Shown piece after piece: positions 1 to 6,887 of a DNA stretch of 8,311 nucleotides. Origin of the DNA: Gammaproteobacteria bacterium (GTDB lineage Bacteria > Pseudomonadota > Gammaproteobacteria > Steroidobacterales > BM003); the NCBI GenBank assembly GCA_026193125.1, contig JAPHSC010000230.1, positions 1-8,311 on the forward strand, in the 5' to 3' direction. Made by a program: the position numbers and the translations under genes. Numbering within the stretch: position 1 is the first letter of the stretch; each line of letters begins with the position of its first letter. The notes beneath the pieces were generated by a model, which worked only from the letters and a program-made list of their open reading frames with translations, was not told the origin of the DNA and made no database searches.

Positions 1-1995
1 AATTTCATCCTCAGAATATATCGCGATGCCCAATGCCTTGGCCTTGTCTAGTTTGCTACCAGGGTTCTCCCCCGCCAAAACAAAATCAGTTTTCTTGCTA
101 ACCGAAGCGGTAACCCGGGCACCCATGGACTCCAGCATTTCTTTGGCCTCTTCACGACTCATATTGGCCAATGTACCGGTAATCACCACCACCTTGCCAG
201 CAAGCGGTTTTTCGCTCGCTTGAGCTTGCTCCATCTCTTCCCATTTCAGACCCTGGGTAACCAGTCGTGATATAACCTCGCGATTGTGTGGCTCAGAAAA
301 GAAACGCTCAAGATTCCCCGCAACAATCGGTCCCACGTCTGGCACGATTTGCAGGGTTTCCTCATTTGCCTCCATCAGTGCCTCGAGATTTCGGAAATGC
401 ACGGCCAGAGCCTTGGCAGTGCTCTCACCAACGCCCCTTATGCCTAAAGAATAAATCAACTTTGGCAAGGTTGTAGTCTTGCTCTTTGCGATTGCAGCTA
501 CCAAATTCTCTGCGGACTTGGTTCCCATTCGCTCAAGACCACAAAGTTGCTCCACCGAAAGATCAAAGATGTCAGCTGGTGAATTGACAAGATCAGTGTC
601 CACAAGTTGTTCAACCAACTTGCTTCCCAGTCCCTCAATGTCCAATGCCGTCCTGGATGCAAAATGAACCAGGGCTTCTTTCCTCTGCGCCTTGCAGTAC
701 AACCCGCCAACGCAGCGAGCGATAGCTTCGCCTGGAACCCGTTCCACTTCGGATTGGCATACCGGGCAGCGAGCAGGCAACTGGATTAGCTCAGCATCGC
801 GTGGACGTCTTTCGGTCAAAACTCTGACAACCTCAGGAATTACGTCCCCGGCTCGTCTTACGAAAACGGTATCTCCAATGCGAATATCTTTTCGCTCAAT
901 TTCATCCATGTTGTGCAAAGTTGCATTGCTTACTGTGACCCCACCCACGAAAACCGGTTCAAGCCTGGCGACTGGCGTCAGTGCACCCGTCCTACCCACC
1001 TGGAATTCGACGTCACGTATGATCGTTAGTTCTTCCTGGGATGGGAATTTATAAGCGATCGCCCAGCGAGGGGCACGTGCTACAAAACCCAATTCATCCT
1101 GTTTGGCTACCGAGTCGACTTTAAAAACTACACCGTCTATTTCATAGGGTAAATTCGGACGGGCCTCCTGCATCTGGCGGTAGTAAGACAGACAGCCCTT
1201 GGCACCCGTTACCAACCTGACATCCGGAGATATCGCGAATCCCCAACCTTTTAGCACACTAAGTGTTGCGAAATGACTGTCTGGCTTCGACTCTCCCCGC
1301 CAGAAACCGACGCCGTATGTGAACATGGTCAACGGTCTGGCAGCTGTAACTCTTGAATCAAGCTGGCGCAAACTGCCCGCTGCCGCGTTTCGCGGGTTAA
1401 CAAATGGCTTACCGCCCTCACTGTTGATCCGCTTATTGAGAGTCGAAAAGCCCTGCAATGGCATAAATATCTCTCCCCGAATCTCCACGGTCGTTGGATA
1501 ATCAGCACCGAAAAGACGAAGGGGAACTGTGGGTATGGTGCGAACGTTTAGGGTAATGTCTTCACCCTTGGCGCCGTCGCCGCGGGTCGACGCCCGCACC
1601 AGGACTCCATTCTCATAGAGCAGATTGACTGCCACTCCATCCAATTTTGGCTCAGCACAGTACTGTATGGCTCCCGGGAAACCCAGGCCCTCACCTGTCC
1701 TCCGATCAAAGTCCAGCAGTTCCTGCTCGGTAAAAGCGTTGCCCAGGGACAACATGGGCTGAAGATGCACCGCCTCCTCGAATTTACCGGCCGGCGCCAC
1801 TCCCACTCTTTGGGTTGGAGAGTCAATCCTCAATAACTCAGGATAAGTCTGTTCGATGTTCTGCAATTCCCTCAGCAGACGATCGAACTCGGGATCCGGA
1901 ATTTCCGGATCATCAAGTACGTAATAACGATAATTATGGTAATTCAGCAGGTTAGCCAATTCTTGTGCGCGCTGCCTGGCCTCTTCCATGTTCAT
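1..1995 (-). CDS. ligA: NAD+-dependent DNA ligase LigA (3' end cut by window edge)
   Basis: LigA seals 3'-OH/5'-phosphate nicks in duplex DNA, using NAD+ to adenylate its active-site lysine; it joins Okazaki fragments and completes repair. The frame is open for 665 codons from the ATG at 1995 to the left edge. The E. coli enzyme has 671 residues, so only about six are missing. Visible in order: the Ia domain (PEIPDPEFDRL, about 30-40), the nucleotidyltransferase motif KLDG with catalytic Lys117 (E. coli K115), TRGDG, EIRGEIF, DGVVFKVD, an OB region, a four-cysteine zinc module (C410, C413, C428, C434), helix-hairpin-helix repeats, and a BRCT domain from about residue 598 (GKVVVITGTL, VSKKTDFVLAGENPGSK). 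It is the last gene of the smc-zipA-ligA operon, 34 bp after zipA. No strong Shine-Dalgarno is seen; the in-frame ATG at 1989 (Met3) is an alternative start. All core motifs look intact. Identity is very secure. Confidence 0.97.
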   Translation of the reverse strand, partial: MNMEEARQRAQELANLLNYHNYRYYVLDDPEIPDPEFDRLLRELQNIEQTYPELLRIDSPTQRVGVAPAGKFEEAVHLQPMLSLGNAFTEQELLDFDRRTGEGLGFPGAIQYCAEPKLDGVAVNLLYENGVLVRASTRGDGAKGEDITLNVRTIPTVPLRLFGADYPTTVEIRGEIFMPLQGFSTLNKRINSEGGKPFVNPRNAAAGSLRQLDSRVTAARPLTMFTYGVGFWRGESKPDSHFATLSVLKGWGFAISPDVRLVTGAKGCLSYYRQMQEARPNLPYEIDGVVFKVDSVAKQDELGFVARAPRWAIAYKFPSQEELTIIRDVEFQVGRTGALTPVARLEPVFVGGVTVSNATLHNMDEIERKDIRIGDTVFVRRAGDVIPEVVRVLTERRPRDAELIQLPARCPVCQSEVERVPGEAIARCVGGLYCKAQRKEALVHFASRTALDIEGLGSKLVEQLVDTDLVNSPADIFDLSVEQLCGLERMGTKSAENLVAAIAKSKTTTLPKLIYSLGIRGVGESTAKALAVHFRNLEALMEANEETLQIVPDVGPIVAGNLERFFSEPHNREVISRLVTQGLKWEEMEQAQASEKPLAGKVVVITGTLANMSREEAKEMLESMGARVTASVSKKTDFVLAGENPGSKLDKAKALGIAIYSEDEI

Positions 1996-2011
1996 CTTTG
2001 TTTTAGTTCCG

Positions 2012-2027
2012 GGTTAGCGGACTAACC
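2012..2027 (-). other. UNCG-type tetraloop hairpin between zipA and ligA
   Basis: In the minus-strand transcript the 34-bp gap between the zipA stop and the ligA start contains a perfect 6-bp stem, GGTTAG/CTAACC, closed by the tetraloop UCCG, a member of the stable UNCG class. No U-tract follows, so it does not look like an intrinsic terminator. A role in mRNA processing, stability or ligA translation is only inference. Confidence 0.45.
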
Positions 2028-2029
2028 GT

Positions 2030-2740
2030 CTAACGGTTGCGTATTGATCGCTTTCTTTCGAAATCAATGATTTCATCGCGAATATAGCCGGCCCGCTGAA
2101 TGCTCAAGGTACTGCCCGACTCATCCAGCACCTCACCGTCGAAGCGCTCCTTCGCAGCTCTCGCAAAGTCCAGCATTGACCCGAAAGCAAGGCTGCCCTC
2201 GATAGGATTCGGAAGCATCATAAAAAGTGTGAGTCCCGGTATCGTATCAGTCTCAATGTTGGCCAGATCAAAACTCCCGGGTTCAACAATACTGGCCACG
2301 CTGAAGATCGGGCCCTTTGAACGACCGCCTTCATTTATAAACTTGTGAAATATATTGAGGTTTCCAAAACGCAGGCTATGCGCTTTGAATAATTCCGTCA
2401 GGCCACTGCCAGGCACATTATTAGTCTCAGAGAATGCCACACGCAGGGTAACAATTTTCTCCGGATGACCAAGGTTGATGGGCTCTTCAACAAGCTCTTC
2501 CTTCCCGTCAATGCTCTCGTCTGCGCTTTCAACGATATCCCGCAACTCCACATCAGACCGCTGAAACTCAGCGTGTGTGGATTTAGACTCGGGGGGCTTC
2601 GCGCCCAGTACAGGTTCGCGTCTGTGCGGCATTTCCTGTCCCGTGCCAGCACCCCCGGACGGTCGATACCGGGTGAATAAATATATTCCGGCTATTACAA
2701 GCATGCCGGCAATCAACAATATCCAACGTAGCTCGGTCAT
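2030..2740 (-). CDS. zipA: Cell division protein ZipA, short-linker form
   Basis: ZipA is an inner-membrane protein that tethers FtsZ polymers to the membrane and helps stabilise the early division ring. The product has 236 residues. A single N-terminal membrane segment (about residues 5-22, WILLIAGMLVIAGIYLF) is followed by a basic patch (RYRPS), an acidic linker (about 50-92), and the C-terminal FtsZ-binding domain (about 93-232). Recognisable in that domain are FGNLNIFHK, GPIFSVASIVEPGSFD and PGLTLFMMLP, which match the ZipA fold. E. coli ZipA has 328 residues with a long Pro/Gln-rich linker; here the linker is much shorter and charged instead. The gene starts 8 bp after the smc stop, with an AAGG ribosome site in that gap, so translational coupling to smc is likely. 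It lies upstream of ligA. The family is secure from the C-terminal domain and topology. Confidence 0.94.
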   Translation of the reverse strand: MTELRWILLIAGMLVIAGIYLFTRYRPSGGAGTGQEMPHRREPVLGAKPPESKSTHAEFQRSDVELRDIVESADESIDGKEELVEEPINLGHPEKIVTLRVAFSETNNVPGSGLTELFKAHSLRFGNLNIFHKFINEGGRSKGPIFSVASIVEPGSFDLANIETDTIPGLTLFMMLPNPIEGSLAFGSMLDFARAAKERFDGEVLDESGSTLSIQRAGYIRDEIIDFERKRSIRNR

Positions 2741-2744
2741 GATG

Positions 2745-2749
2745 CCTTT
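2745..2749 (-). promoter_or_regulatory. zipA ribosome binding site abutting the smc stop
   Basis: On the minus strand the last A of the smc stop codon TAA runs directly into AAGG, followed by four bases and the zipA ATG. The ribosome site therefore shares a base with the smc stop, a layout typical of termination-reinitiation coupling. Confidence 0.6.
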
Positions 2750-5700
2750 TACATCGCCGCCATTTGGACGGCTTCCTCAACGTCAACCGATACCAGGCGT
2801 GATACGCCTGGTTCCTGCATGGTCACACCAGTTAACTGGCTAGCCAATTCCATGGTCACCTTGTTGTGGGTGATGAACAAGAATTGCACTTTTTCCGACA
2901 TCTCCCTGACAATCTCGCAGAAACGGGTGACATTCGCATCGTCCAGTGGCGCATCCACCTCGTCTAGCAAACAAAATGGGGCCGGATTGAGCTGGAAAAT
3001 CGCAAACACAAGGGCGACTGCTGTAAGCGCTTTTTCACCACCGCTAAGTAAATGAATACTGCTGTTTCTCTTCCCGGGTGGTCGCGCCATCACGGTCACC
3101 CCTGCGGTCAGCAGGTCCTCATCACCAAGTTCCAGGTAGGCATGTCCACCACCGAACAGACGAGGGAAATTCTGCTTGAGTCCCGCATTAACAAGATCAT
3201 AGGTCTCTTTGAAACGGGTACGCGTTTCACGATCAATTTTACGAATCGCGTTCTCAAGCGTATGTAACGCTTCCTCAAGGTCGGTGTTCTGGGCGTTCAG
3301 GTACTCCTGCCGTTCCGTCTGCTCCTTGAACTCGTCAATAGCCGCCAGGTTTATCGGGCCCAATCTGCCGATACGATTGCTGATGGTCTCAAGCTGCTGT
3401 TCCCATTTTTCAACCTCAGCATCTTCTGGTATTTGCTCGGTGATAGCCTCAAGTTCGTATTCAGTCTTCCGGAACTGCTCGAATAGAGCCTCACGTCTCA
3501 GTGTAATTTCCTGAGCTGCCATGCGTGTCTCGTCCAGCACCTCGCGGGCCCCATTTACTGCCATCTCCTGGTCCGAACGTTGTCTTTCCAGTTCACGCAT
3601 CACGGTGTCCACGTCCTCAAGTGCCTTGCGGGCTTCTTGAAGACGACTTTCCACCTGTAACCGCCCCTTCAGTTTTTCCTGCAATTCCTTCTTCTGCTCT
3701 ATGATCGGGCTTTCTGCCTCCATGAGCTGCTCATCCAGCTCGGCTTTGCGTTCCTCAAAACGGAGCAACTGCAAACGCATGCGTTCCATGCCAGCCAACG
3801 CATTCTCTCTAGTACTCCGACGTGACTGGATCTCGAGTTGAATCTCTTGGGCCTTCACACGGTCTTCATTGGCGCCTCGCTCGGCATCCATCACGCGTCG
3901 AGCCAGCTTCTCTCGCTCGGTCTGAAGACCCGACCGAGTTTCGTTCAATTGAGCGAGCAACTCGATAGCTGACTGCAGTCGACTGCGAGCCTCGTTTACT
4001 GTTTGCTTCAGTTCTTCTATCTGTCCGGAGACTTCCTCGTATTCGGATCCCAGACGCTCTTTCTGGCGGGTCGCCTGTTCTATCTGCGAGCGATGGGACT
4101 CCAATTCCCCATTCAATCTGGATTGTTCGCGATATAAAGTAGTCTGTTTGGCCTGAGCCGCTTCGCGTCGCCTCTCCTGCTCCTCCAACCGAGTCCTGAT
4201 CTCGCTTAACCTGGAGTCAAGCTCGCCCGCCAACTGCTGCTTCTCTTCAATCAATCCACGCAAATTGCGGATCTCGGATTCACGCTCAAATACACCGGCA
4301 TGAACATCCTCACCCCGCGTAACCCTTAACCAATTCGGTCCTACCCATACACCATCACGGCTAATCACGGACTCTCCGGCGCCAAGCCGACTGCGCAGGG
4401 CAAGGGCTTCATCCAGACTTTCTGCAATCCTGATAGCGCCCAAAAGAGAGCCGATTTTGGGTTCGCCTGAAACCTTATCTGCCAGCGAGGCCGTGGACAC
4501 ATGCCCGGACTCAGCCGTGCCGGCACCATCAAACAAGACAAGATGTCCTTTTTCGAAATCGCCCAGGAGACCCGAAGCCTGGCCCAGATCGTCCACTAAA
4601 ATGGCCTCCAGGCACTCTCCCAACACTGTTTCTACCGCCCGCTCCCACCCATCGGAAACAGACAAGCATTGAGCGAGTCGCCGGCTCGAACCAAGTCCAT
4701 GCTTATCCAAAAGACTTCTGGTCGCAGCCTCATTTTGACCCAAAGCTGCTTGCTGCAGCGCCTCCAGCGACGCCAAACGACCGCCGGCCGAGCGAATCTC
4801 GCCACGAAGTTTGTCACGCTCCTCGGAAACGGTATGCTCTTCTGAACGTAGCTCGGCCACCTGCGTGACCAGACCTTCCCGCGCTGCCTCCAATTCTTCC
4901 AGTTCACCACGATAAGTCTGTAACTGCTGTTGTAACCAATCGAACTTTTCGAGCAGCGGCTTAACATCTGTACTTGCCATTTCAGCCTGGATTCGCTCGC
5001 TGCGGCCTTGCGCACGTCCAATCTGGGAGTCCAGGTTCTCAAGCTTCGCGCGCTCAACGCCCGCTTTCTGCTGCGCCTGATTGATCTTCTCGCTATTCTC
5101 GTCCCATCGATGCTGCAATTCCTGCATTTCTGCCTGGGCTCGCTGCAGCTCGACCCCCGATGCCTGCAAATTTTCCTGGGCCTGATCAAAGGTAGGCTCC
5201 AGATCGTTTAGCGCCTCCTCTAGCTCAACAATCTGACTTTGATCTTTAGAAATATGTTCTTGAATGTCCCTAAGCCCCTGTGCGGCTTGCTCAAGGTCAC
5301 GGACTTGACGCTGGCGCATCTCCTCAGCATGGTGTATGGATTGTTCCAGACGAGCAATATCTGAACCGATGCTATAAAAGTTTCCCTGTACTACATTGAA
5401 ACCATCAGCCAGTTCGGTATGCCTGCCACGGGTCGTCTCAATCTCATTTTCGGTGGCGCGCTGGGATGCGATGCTCGCCTCCAGACGTGTCTGACGCTCA
5501 CTTACTGCATGCCTGCGACTGGTGATTTCCTGGTCCATAACGGCAAGTTTGAGGGCCAGCAATTCCGCGGTCGTGTGCCGCTCGTCTTGTTTGAGCGCCT
5601 TAAACCGCTCGGCAACCCTCGCCTGCCGTTGCAGGTGTTTAATATGTTTGTCGACCTCGTCGCGCAGATCCCTGAGTCTCTCAAGGTTCTCGCGCGTGTG

Positions 5701-6255
5701 GGAGATGCGGTTCTCTGTCTCCCGGCGCCGATCCTTGTACTTTGAAATTCCTGCGGCCTCCTCCAGGTAAACCCGCATTTCCTCCGGGCGCGCCTCGATA
5801 AGCCGTGAAATCATGCCCTGCTCGATAATGGCGTAACTTCGCGGACCCAGCCCGGTTCCCAGGAACAAGTGGGTAATGTCCTTGCGTCTGCACCTGGTAC
5901 CGTTCAGGAAATAATTCGAAGTGCCATCCCGGGAGAGCACGCGCTTGACCGAGATATCGGTGAAATTTGCGTACTGCCCCCCAACACTTCCGTCAGAATT
6001 ATCGAAATCCAGTTCAATTGAAGCTGTTCCCACCGGCTTGCGTGAGCTGGAACCATTGAAAATCACATCTTCCATGGTCTCGCCACGCAGGTTCTTGGCG
6101 GAGCTTTCGCCCATTACCCAGCGCACTGCATCAATTACATTGGACTTCCCGCAGCCATTGGGGCCTACGATGCCAATCAAGTTACTAGGCAAATTGATGG
6201 TCGTCGGGTCAACAAACGACTTGAATCCAGCGATTTTAATCTTAGCGAGACGCAT
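2749..6255 (-). CDS. smc: Chromosome segregation/condensation ATPase SMC
   Basis: SMC forms a homodimeric ring ATPase that, with ScpA and ScpB, extrudes and organises chromosomal DNA for segregation. The product has 1168 residues, the usual bacterial size. The N-terminal head carries the Walker A motif GPNGCGKS (31-38), the region RGETMEDVIFNGS, and the Q-loop region YAIIEQGMISRLIEARPEE. A long coiled coil runs to about 505. The hinge (about 510-655) includes VLGECLEAILVDDL and DGVWVGPNWLRVT. The return coil leads to the C-terminal head, with signature LSGGEK (1070-1075), Walker B FCLLDEVDAPLDD (1094-1106) and switch histidine H1130. The start at 6255 gives MRLAKIKIAGFKSF, the standard SMC N-terminus, and has a good ribosome site. 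The frame stays open 70 codons upstream to 6465, but that stretch lies antisense to queF and resembles nothing in SMC. It is the first gene of smc-zipA-ligA and divergent from queF. No key residue is missing. Confidence 0.98.
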   Translation of the reverse strand: MRLAKIKIAGFKSFVDPTTINLPSNLIGIVGPNGCGKSNVIDAVRWVMGESSAKNLRGETMEDVIFNGSSSRKPVGTASIELDFDNSDGSVGGQYANFTDISVKRVLSRDGTSNYFLNGTRCRRKDITHLFLGTGLGPRSYAIIEQGMISRLIEARPEEMRVYLEEAAGISKYKDRRRETENRISHTRENLERLRDLRDEVDKHIKHLQRQARVAERFKALKQDERHTTAELLALKLAVMDQEITSRRHAVSERQTRLEASIASQRATENEIETTRGRHTELADGFNVVQGNFYSIGSDIARLEQSIHHAEEMRQRQVRDLEQAAQGLRDIQEHISKDQSQIVELEEALNDLEPTFDQAQENLQASGVELQRAQAEMQELQHRWDENSEKINQAQQKAGVERAKLENLDSQIGRAQGRSERIQAEMASTDVKPLLEKFDWLQQQLQTYRGELEELEAAREGLVTQVAELRSEEHTVSEERDKLRGEIRSAGGRLASLEALQQAALGQNEAATRSLLDKHGLGSSRRLAQCLSVSDGWERAVETVLGECLEAILVDDLGQASGLLGDFEKGHLVLFDGAGTAESGHVSTASLADKVSGEPKIGSLLGAIRIAESLDEALALRSRLGAGESVISRDGVWVGPNWLRVTRGEDVHAGVFERESEIRNLRGLIEEKQQLAGELDSRLSEIRTRLEEQERRREAAQAKQTTLYREQSRLNGELESHRSQIEQATRQKERLGSEYEEVSGQIEELKQTVNEARSRLQSAIELLAQLNETRSGLQTEREKLARRVMDAERGANEDRVKAQEIQLEIQSRRSTRENALAGMERMRLQLLRFEERKAELDEQLMEAESPIIEQKKELQEKLKGRLQVESRLQEARKALEDVDTVMRELERQRSDQEMAVNGAREVLDETRMAAQEITLRREALFEQFRKTEYELEAITEQIPEDAEVEKWEQQLETISNRIGRLGPINLAAIDEFKEQTERQEYLNAQNTDLEEALHTLENAIRKIDRETRTRFKETYDLVNAGLKQNFPRLFGGGHAYLELGDEDLLTAGVTVMARPPGKRNSSIHLLSGGEKALTAVALVFAIFQLNPAPFCLLDEVDAPLDDANVTRFCEIVREMSEKVQFLFITHNKVTMELASQLTGVTMQEPGVSRLVSVDVEEAVQMAAM

Positions 6256-6259
6256 GTAG

Positions 6260-6265
6260 CCTCTT
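6260..6265 (-). promoter_or_regulatory. smc ribosome binding site that fixes the start
   Basis: The minus strand reads AAGAGG, then CTAC, then the ATG at 6255. This site and the conserved N-terminal residues decide for 6255 over the upstream ATG at 6465 in the same frame. Confidence 0.7.
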
Positions 6266-6352
6266 ATAACGAATGGTCGGAACAATCCGCGTAGTGTAAA
6301 GTAATCCCTGTCCCAAGACGATGCCAAAAAGCAGGCCCACCGGGTACCTGCC

Positions 6353-6357
6353 AAGAG
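6353..6357 (+). promoter_or_regulatory. queF ribosome binding site
   Basis: AAGAG lies five bases ahead of the ATG at 6363. It favours this start over the in-frame ATG at 6321, which would add 14 residues and has only a weak AAGACG directly before it. Confidence 0.5.
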
Positions 6358-6362
6358 TGAAA

Positions 6363-6776
6363 ATGAGCAAGAAAACCCCCAAAAGCACCATTCAGCACCC
6401 GTCCAGGGCGCTTGAAACCTTCCCAAATCCGAACCCCGGGCGCGATTACACAATTCGCATGGCAATACCGGAGTTCACCTGCCTGTGCCCAAAGACCGGA
6501 CAGCCGGATTTTGCCACCCTAAAGCTCGAATACGTGCCAAATCTGGCCTGTGTCGAACTCAAGTCATTGAAATTATATATGTGGTCCTACCGGGATGACG
6601 GGGCGTTTCACGAGGCTGTCACCAATCAGATCCTGACAGACCTGGTCGCAGCCACTGAGCCACGATTCATGCGCCTGACGGCTGAGTTCAACGTTCGCGG
6701 AGGCATTTATACCACTATTGTCGCGGAACACTGCCAACCGACATGGATAGCGCCCGAATTGGTCAAGTTGCCATAA
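6363..6776 (+). CDS. queF: NADPH-dependent 7-cyano-7-deazaguanine reductase QueF (unimodular)
   Basis: QueF is a cytosolic enzyme that reduces the nitrile of preQ0 to the aminomethyl of preQ1 with two NADPH, the committed step before tRNA insertion in queuosine synthesis. The product has 137 residues, the short unimodular (Bacillus-like) class; E. coli and Pseudomonas use a bimodular form of about 280. The N-terminal part reads LETFPNPNPGRDYTI. The catalytic block CPKTGQPDF contains nucleophile C42 and proton donor D49. The QueF NADPH motif appears as ELKSLKLY (65-72), and substrate-binding H83 and E84 lie in AFHEAVTN. FNVRGGI near 109-115 is also characteristic. The start at 6363 is chosen from the AAGAG site upstream. 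It is divergent from smc and lies 111 bp before dksA on the same strand. Another queuosine-related gene, gluQ, follows dksA. No residue known to be essential appears altered. Confidence 0.95.
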   Translation: MSKKTPKSTIQHPSRALETFPNPNPGRDYTIRMAIPEFTCLCPKTGQPDFATLKLEYVPNLACVELKSLKLYMWSYRDDGAFHEAVTNQILTDLVAATEPRFMRLTAEFNVRGGIYTTIVAEHCQPTWIAPELVKLP

Positions 6777-6821
6777 GCTGGATTTATCCGGCCCGGGCGG
6801 CCAAAAAATTGATCAAATTCC

Positions 6822-6853
6822 TTGTAACAAGATAGGAAAATCCGCTATATAAT
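6822..6853 (+). promoter_or_regulatory. Probable sigma-70 promoter of dksA with GC-rich discriminator
   Basis: A perfect TATAAT lies at 6848-6853, 34 bases ahead of the dksA ATG. An upstream TTGTAA (6822-6827) is 20 bp from it, or 18 bp from the overlapping TATATA (6846-6851); neither spacing is ideal. The bases after the -10, AGCGGG (6854-6859), form a GC-rich discriminator, the feature linked to negative control by ppGpp and DksA. Autoregulation is therefore plausible but inferred. The -10 is far more convincing than the -35. Confidence 0.6.
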
Positions 6854-6863
6854 AGCGGGTTTT
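6837..6863 (+). terminator. Hairpin with U-run overlapping the dksA -10 box, possible queF terminator
   Basis: The arms AAAATCCGCTAT (6837-6848) and ATAGCGGGTTTT (6852-6863) pair over 12 positions, including one U-G wobble, around an ATA loop. The GC-richer upper stem followed by UUUU fits an intrinsic terminator for transcripts reading through from queF. The stem core is only moderately GC-rich and the U-run is short, so efficiency is uncertain. The loop and the right arm contain the TATAAT box. Confidence 0.55.
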
Positions 6864-6876
6864 AATTCCGAGGCTC

Positions 6877-6880
6877 GGAG
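6877..6880 (+). promoter_or_regulatory. dksA ribosome binding site
   Basis: GGAG lies seven bases ahead of the ATG at 6888 and supports that start for the tailed protein. It overlaps the right arm of a short palindrome, CCGAG-G-CTCGG (6868-6878), which could partly mask it in RNA. Confidence 0.65.
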
Positions 6881-6887
6881 AGTTCGA

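Larger units (their letters stand above)
6256..6362. promoter_or_regulatory. Divergent smc/queF intergenic region
   Basis: This 107-bp gap must hold promoters for both the smc operon and queF. I find only weak candidates. A symmetric TTATAA core at 6264-6269 gives TATAAC on the plus strand (6265-6270), but no good -35 lies at the right distance and it sits too close to the smc start to serve that gene well. On the minus strand TTTACA (6295-6300) resembles a -35 box but lacks a matching -10 at 16-18 bp. No preQ1 riboswitch consensus is recognised ahead of queF. Confidence 0.4.

Noticed and set aside
26..1501. Several plus-strand open frames of 60-120 codons within the ligA region
   Set aside because: All are shadows of the intact ligA frame on the minus strand, which stays open over 665 codons with every family motif.
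1881..1926. LigA Ia-domain changes relative to E. coli (His23 to Tyr25, Tyr35 to Phe37)
   Set aside because: From memory both replacements occur in other bacterial LigA proteins (Tyr-Tyr is common, Phe occurs in actinobacteria), so they do not suggest a defective enzyme.
6321..6362. Alternative upstream start of queF adding 14 residues
   Set aside because: The added residues match nothing in QueF and the ATG at 6363 has a better ribosome site. It is not fully excluded.
6256..6362. preQ1 riboswitch ahead of queF
   Set aside because: No class I or II aptamer pattern could be recognised in the short leader; a covariance-model search would be decisive.
6256..6465. Upstream extension of the smc frame by 70 codons to an ATG at 6465
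   Set aside because: It lies antisense to queF, is Trp/Cys-rich and unlike any SMC N-terminus, while the ATG at 6255 has a good ribosome site and the conserved MRLAKIKIAGFKSF start.
6790..6802. GC-rich palindrome GCCCGGGC with flanking GGCC after queF
   Set aside because: The stem is short, and the A-run after it on the plus strand cannot act as a U-tract. It may contribute some structure but is not a convincing terminator.
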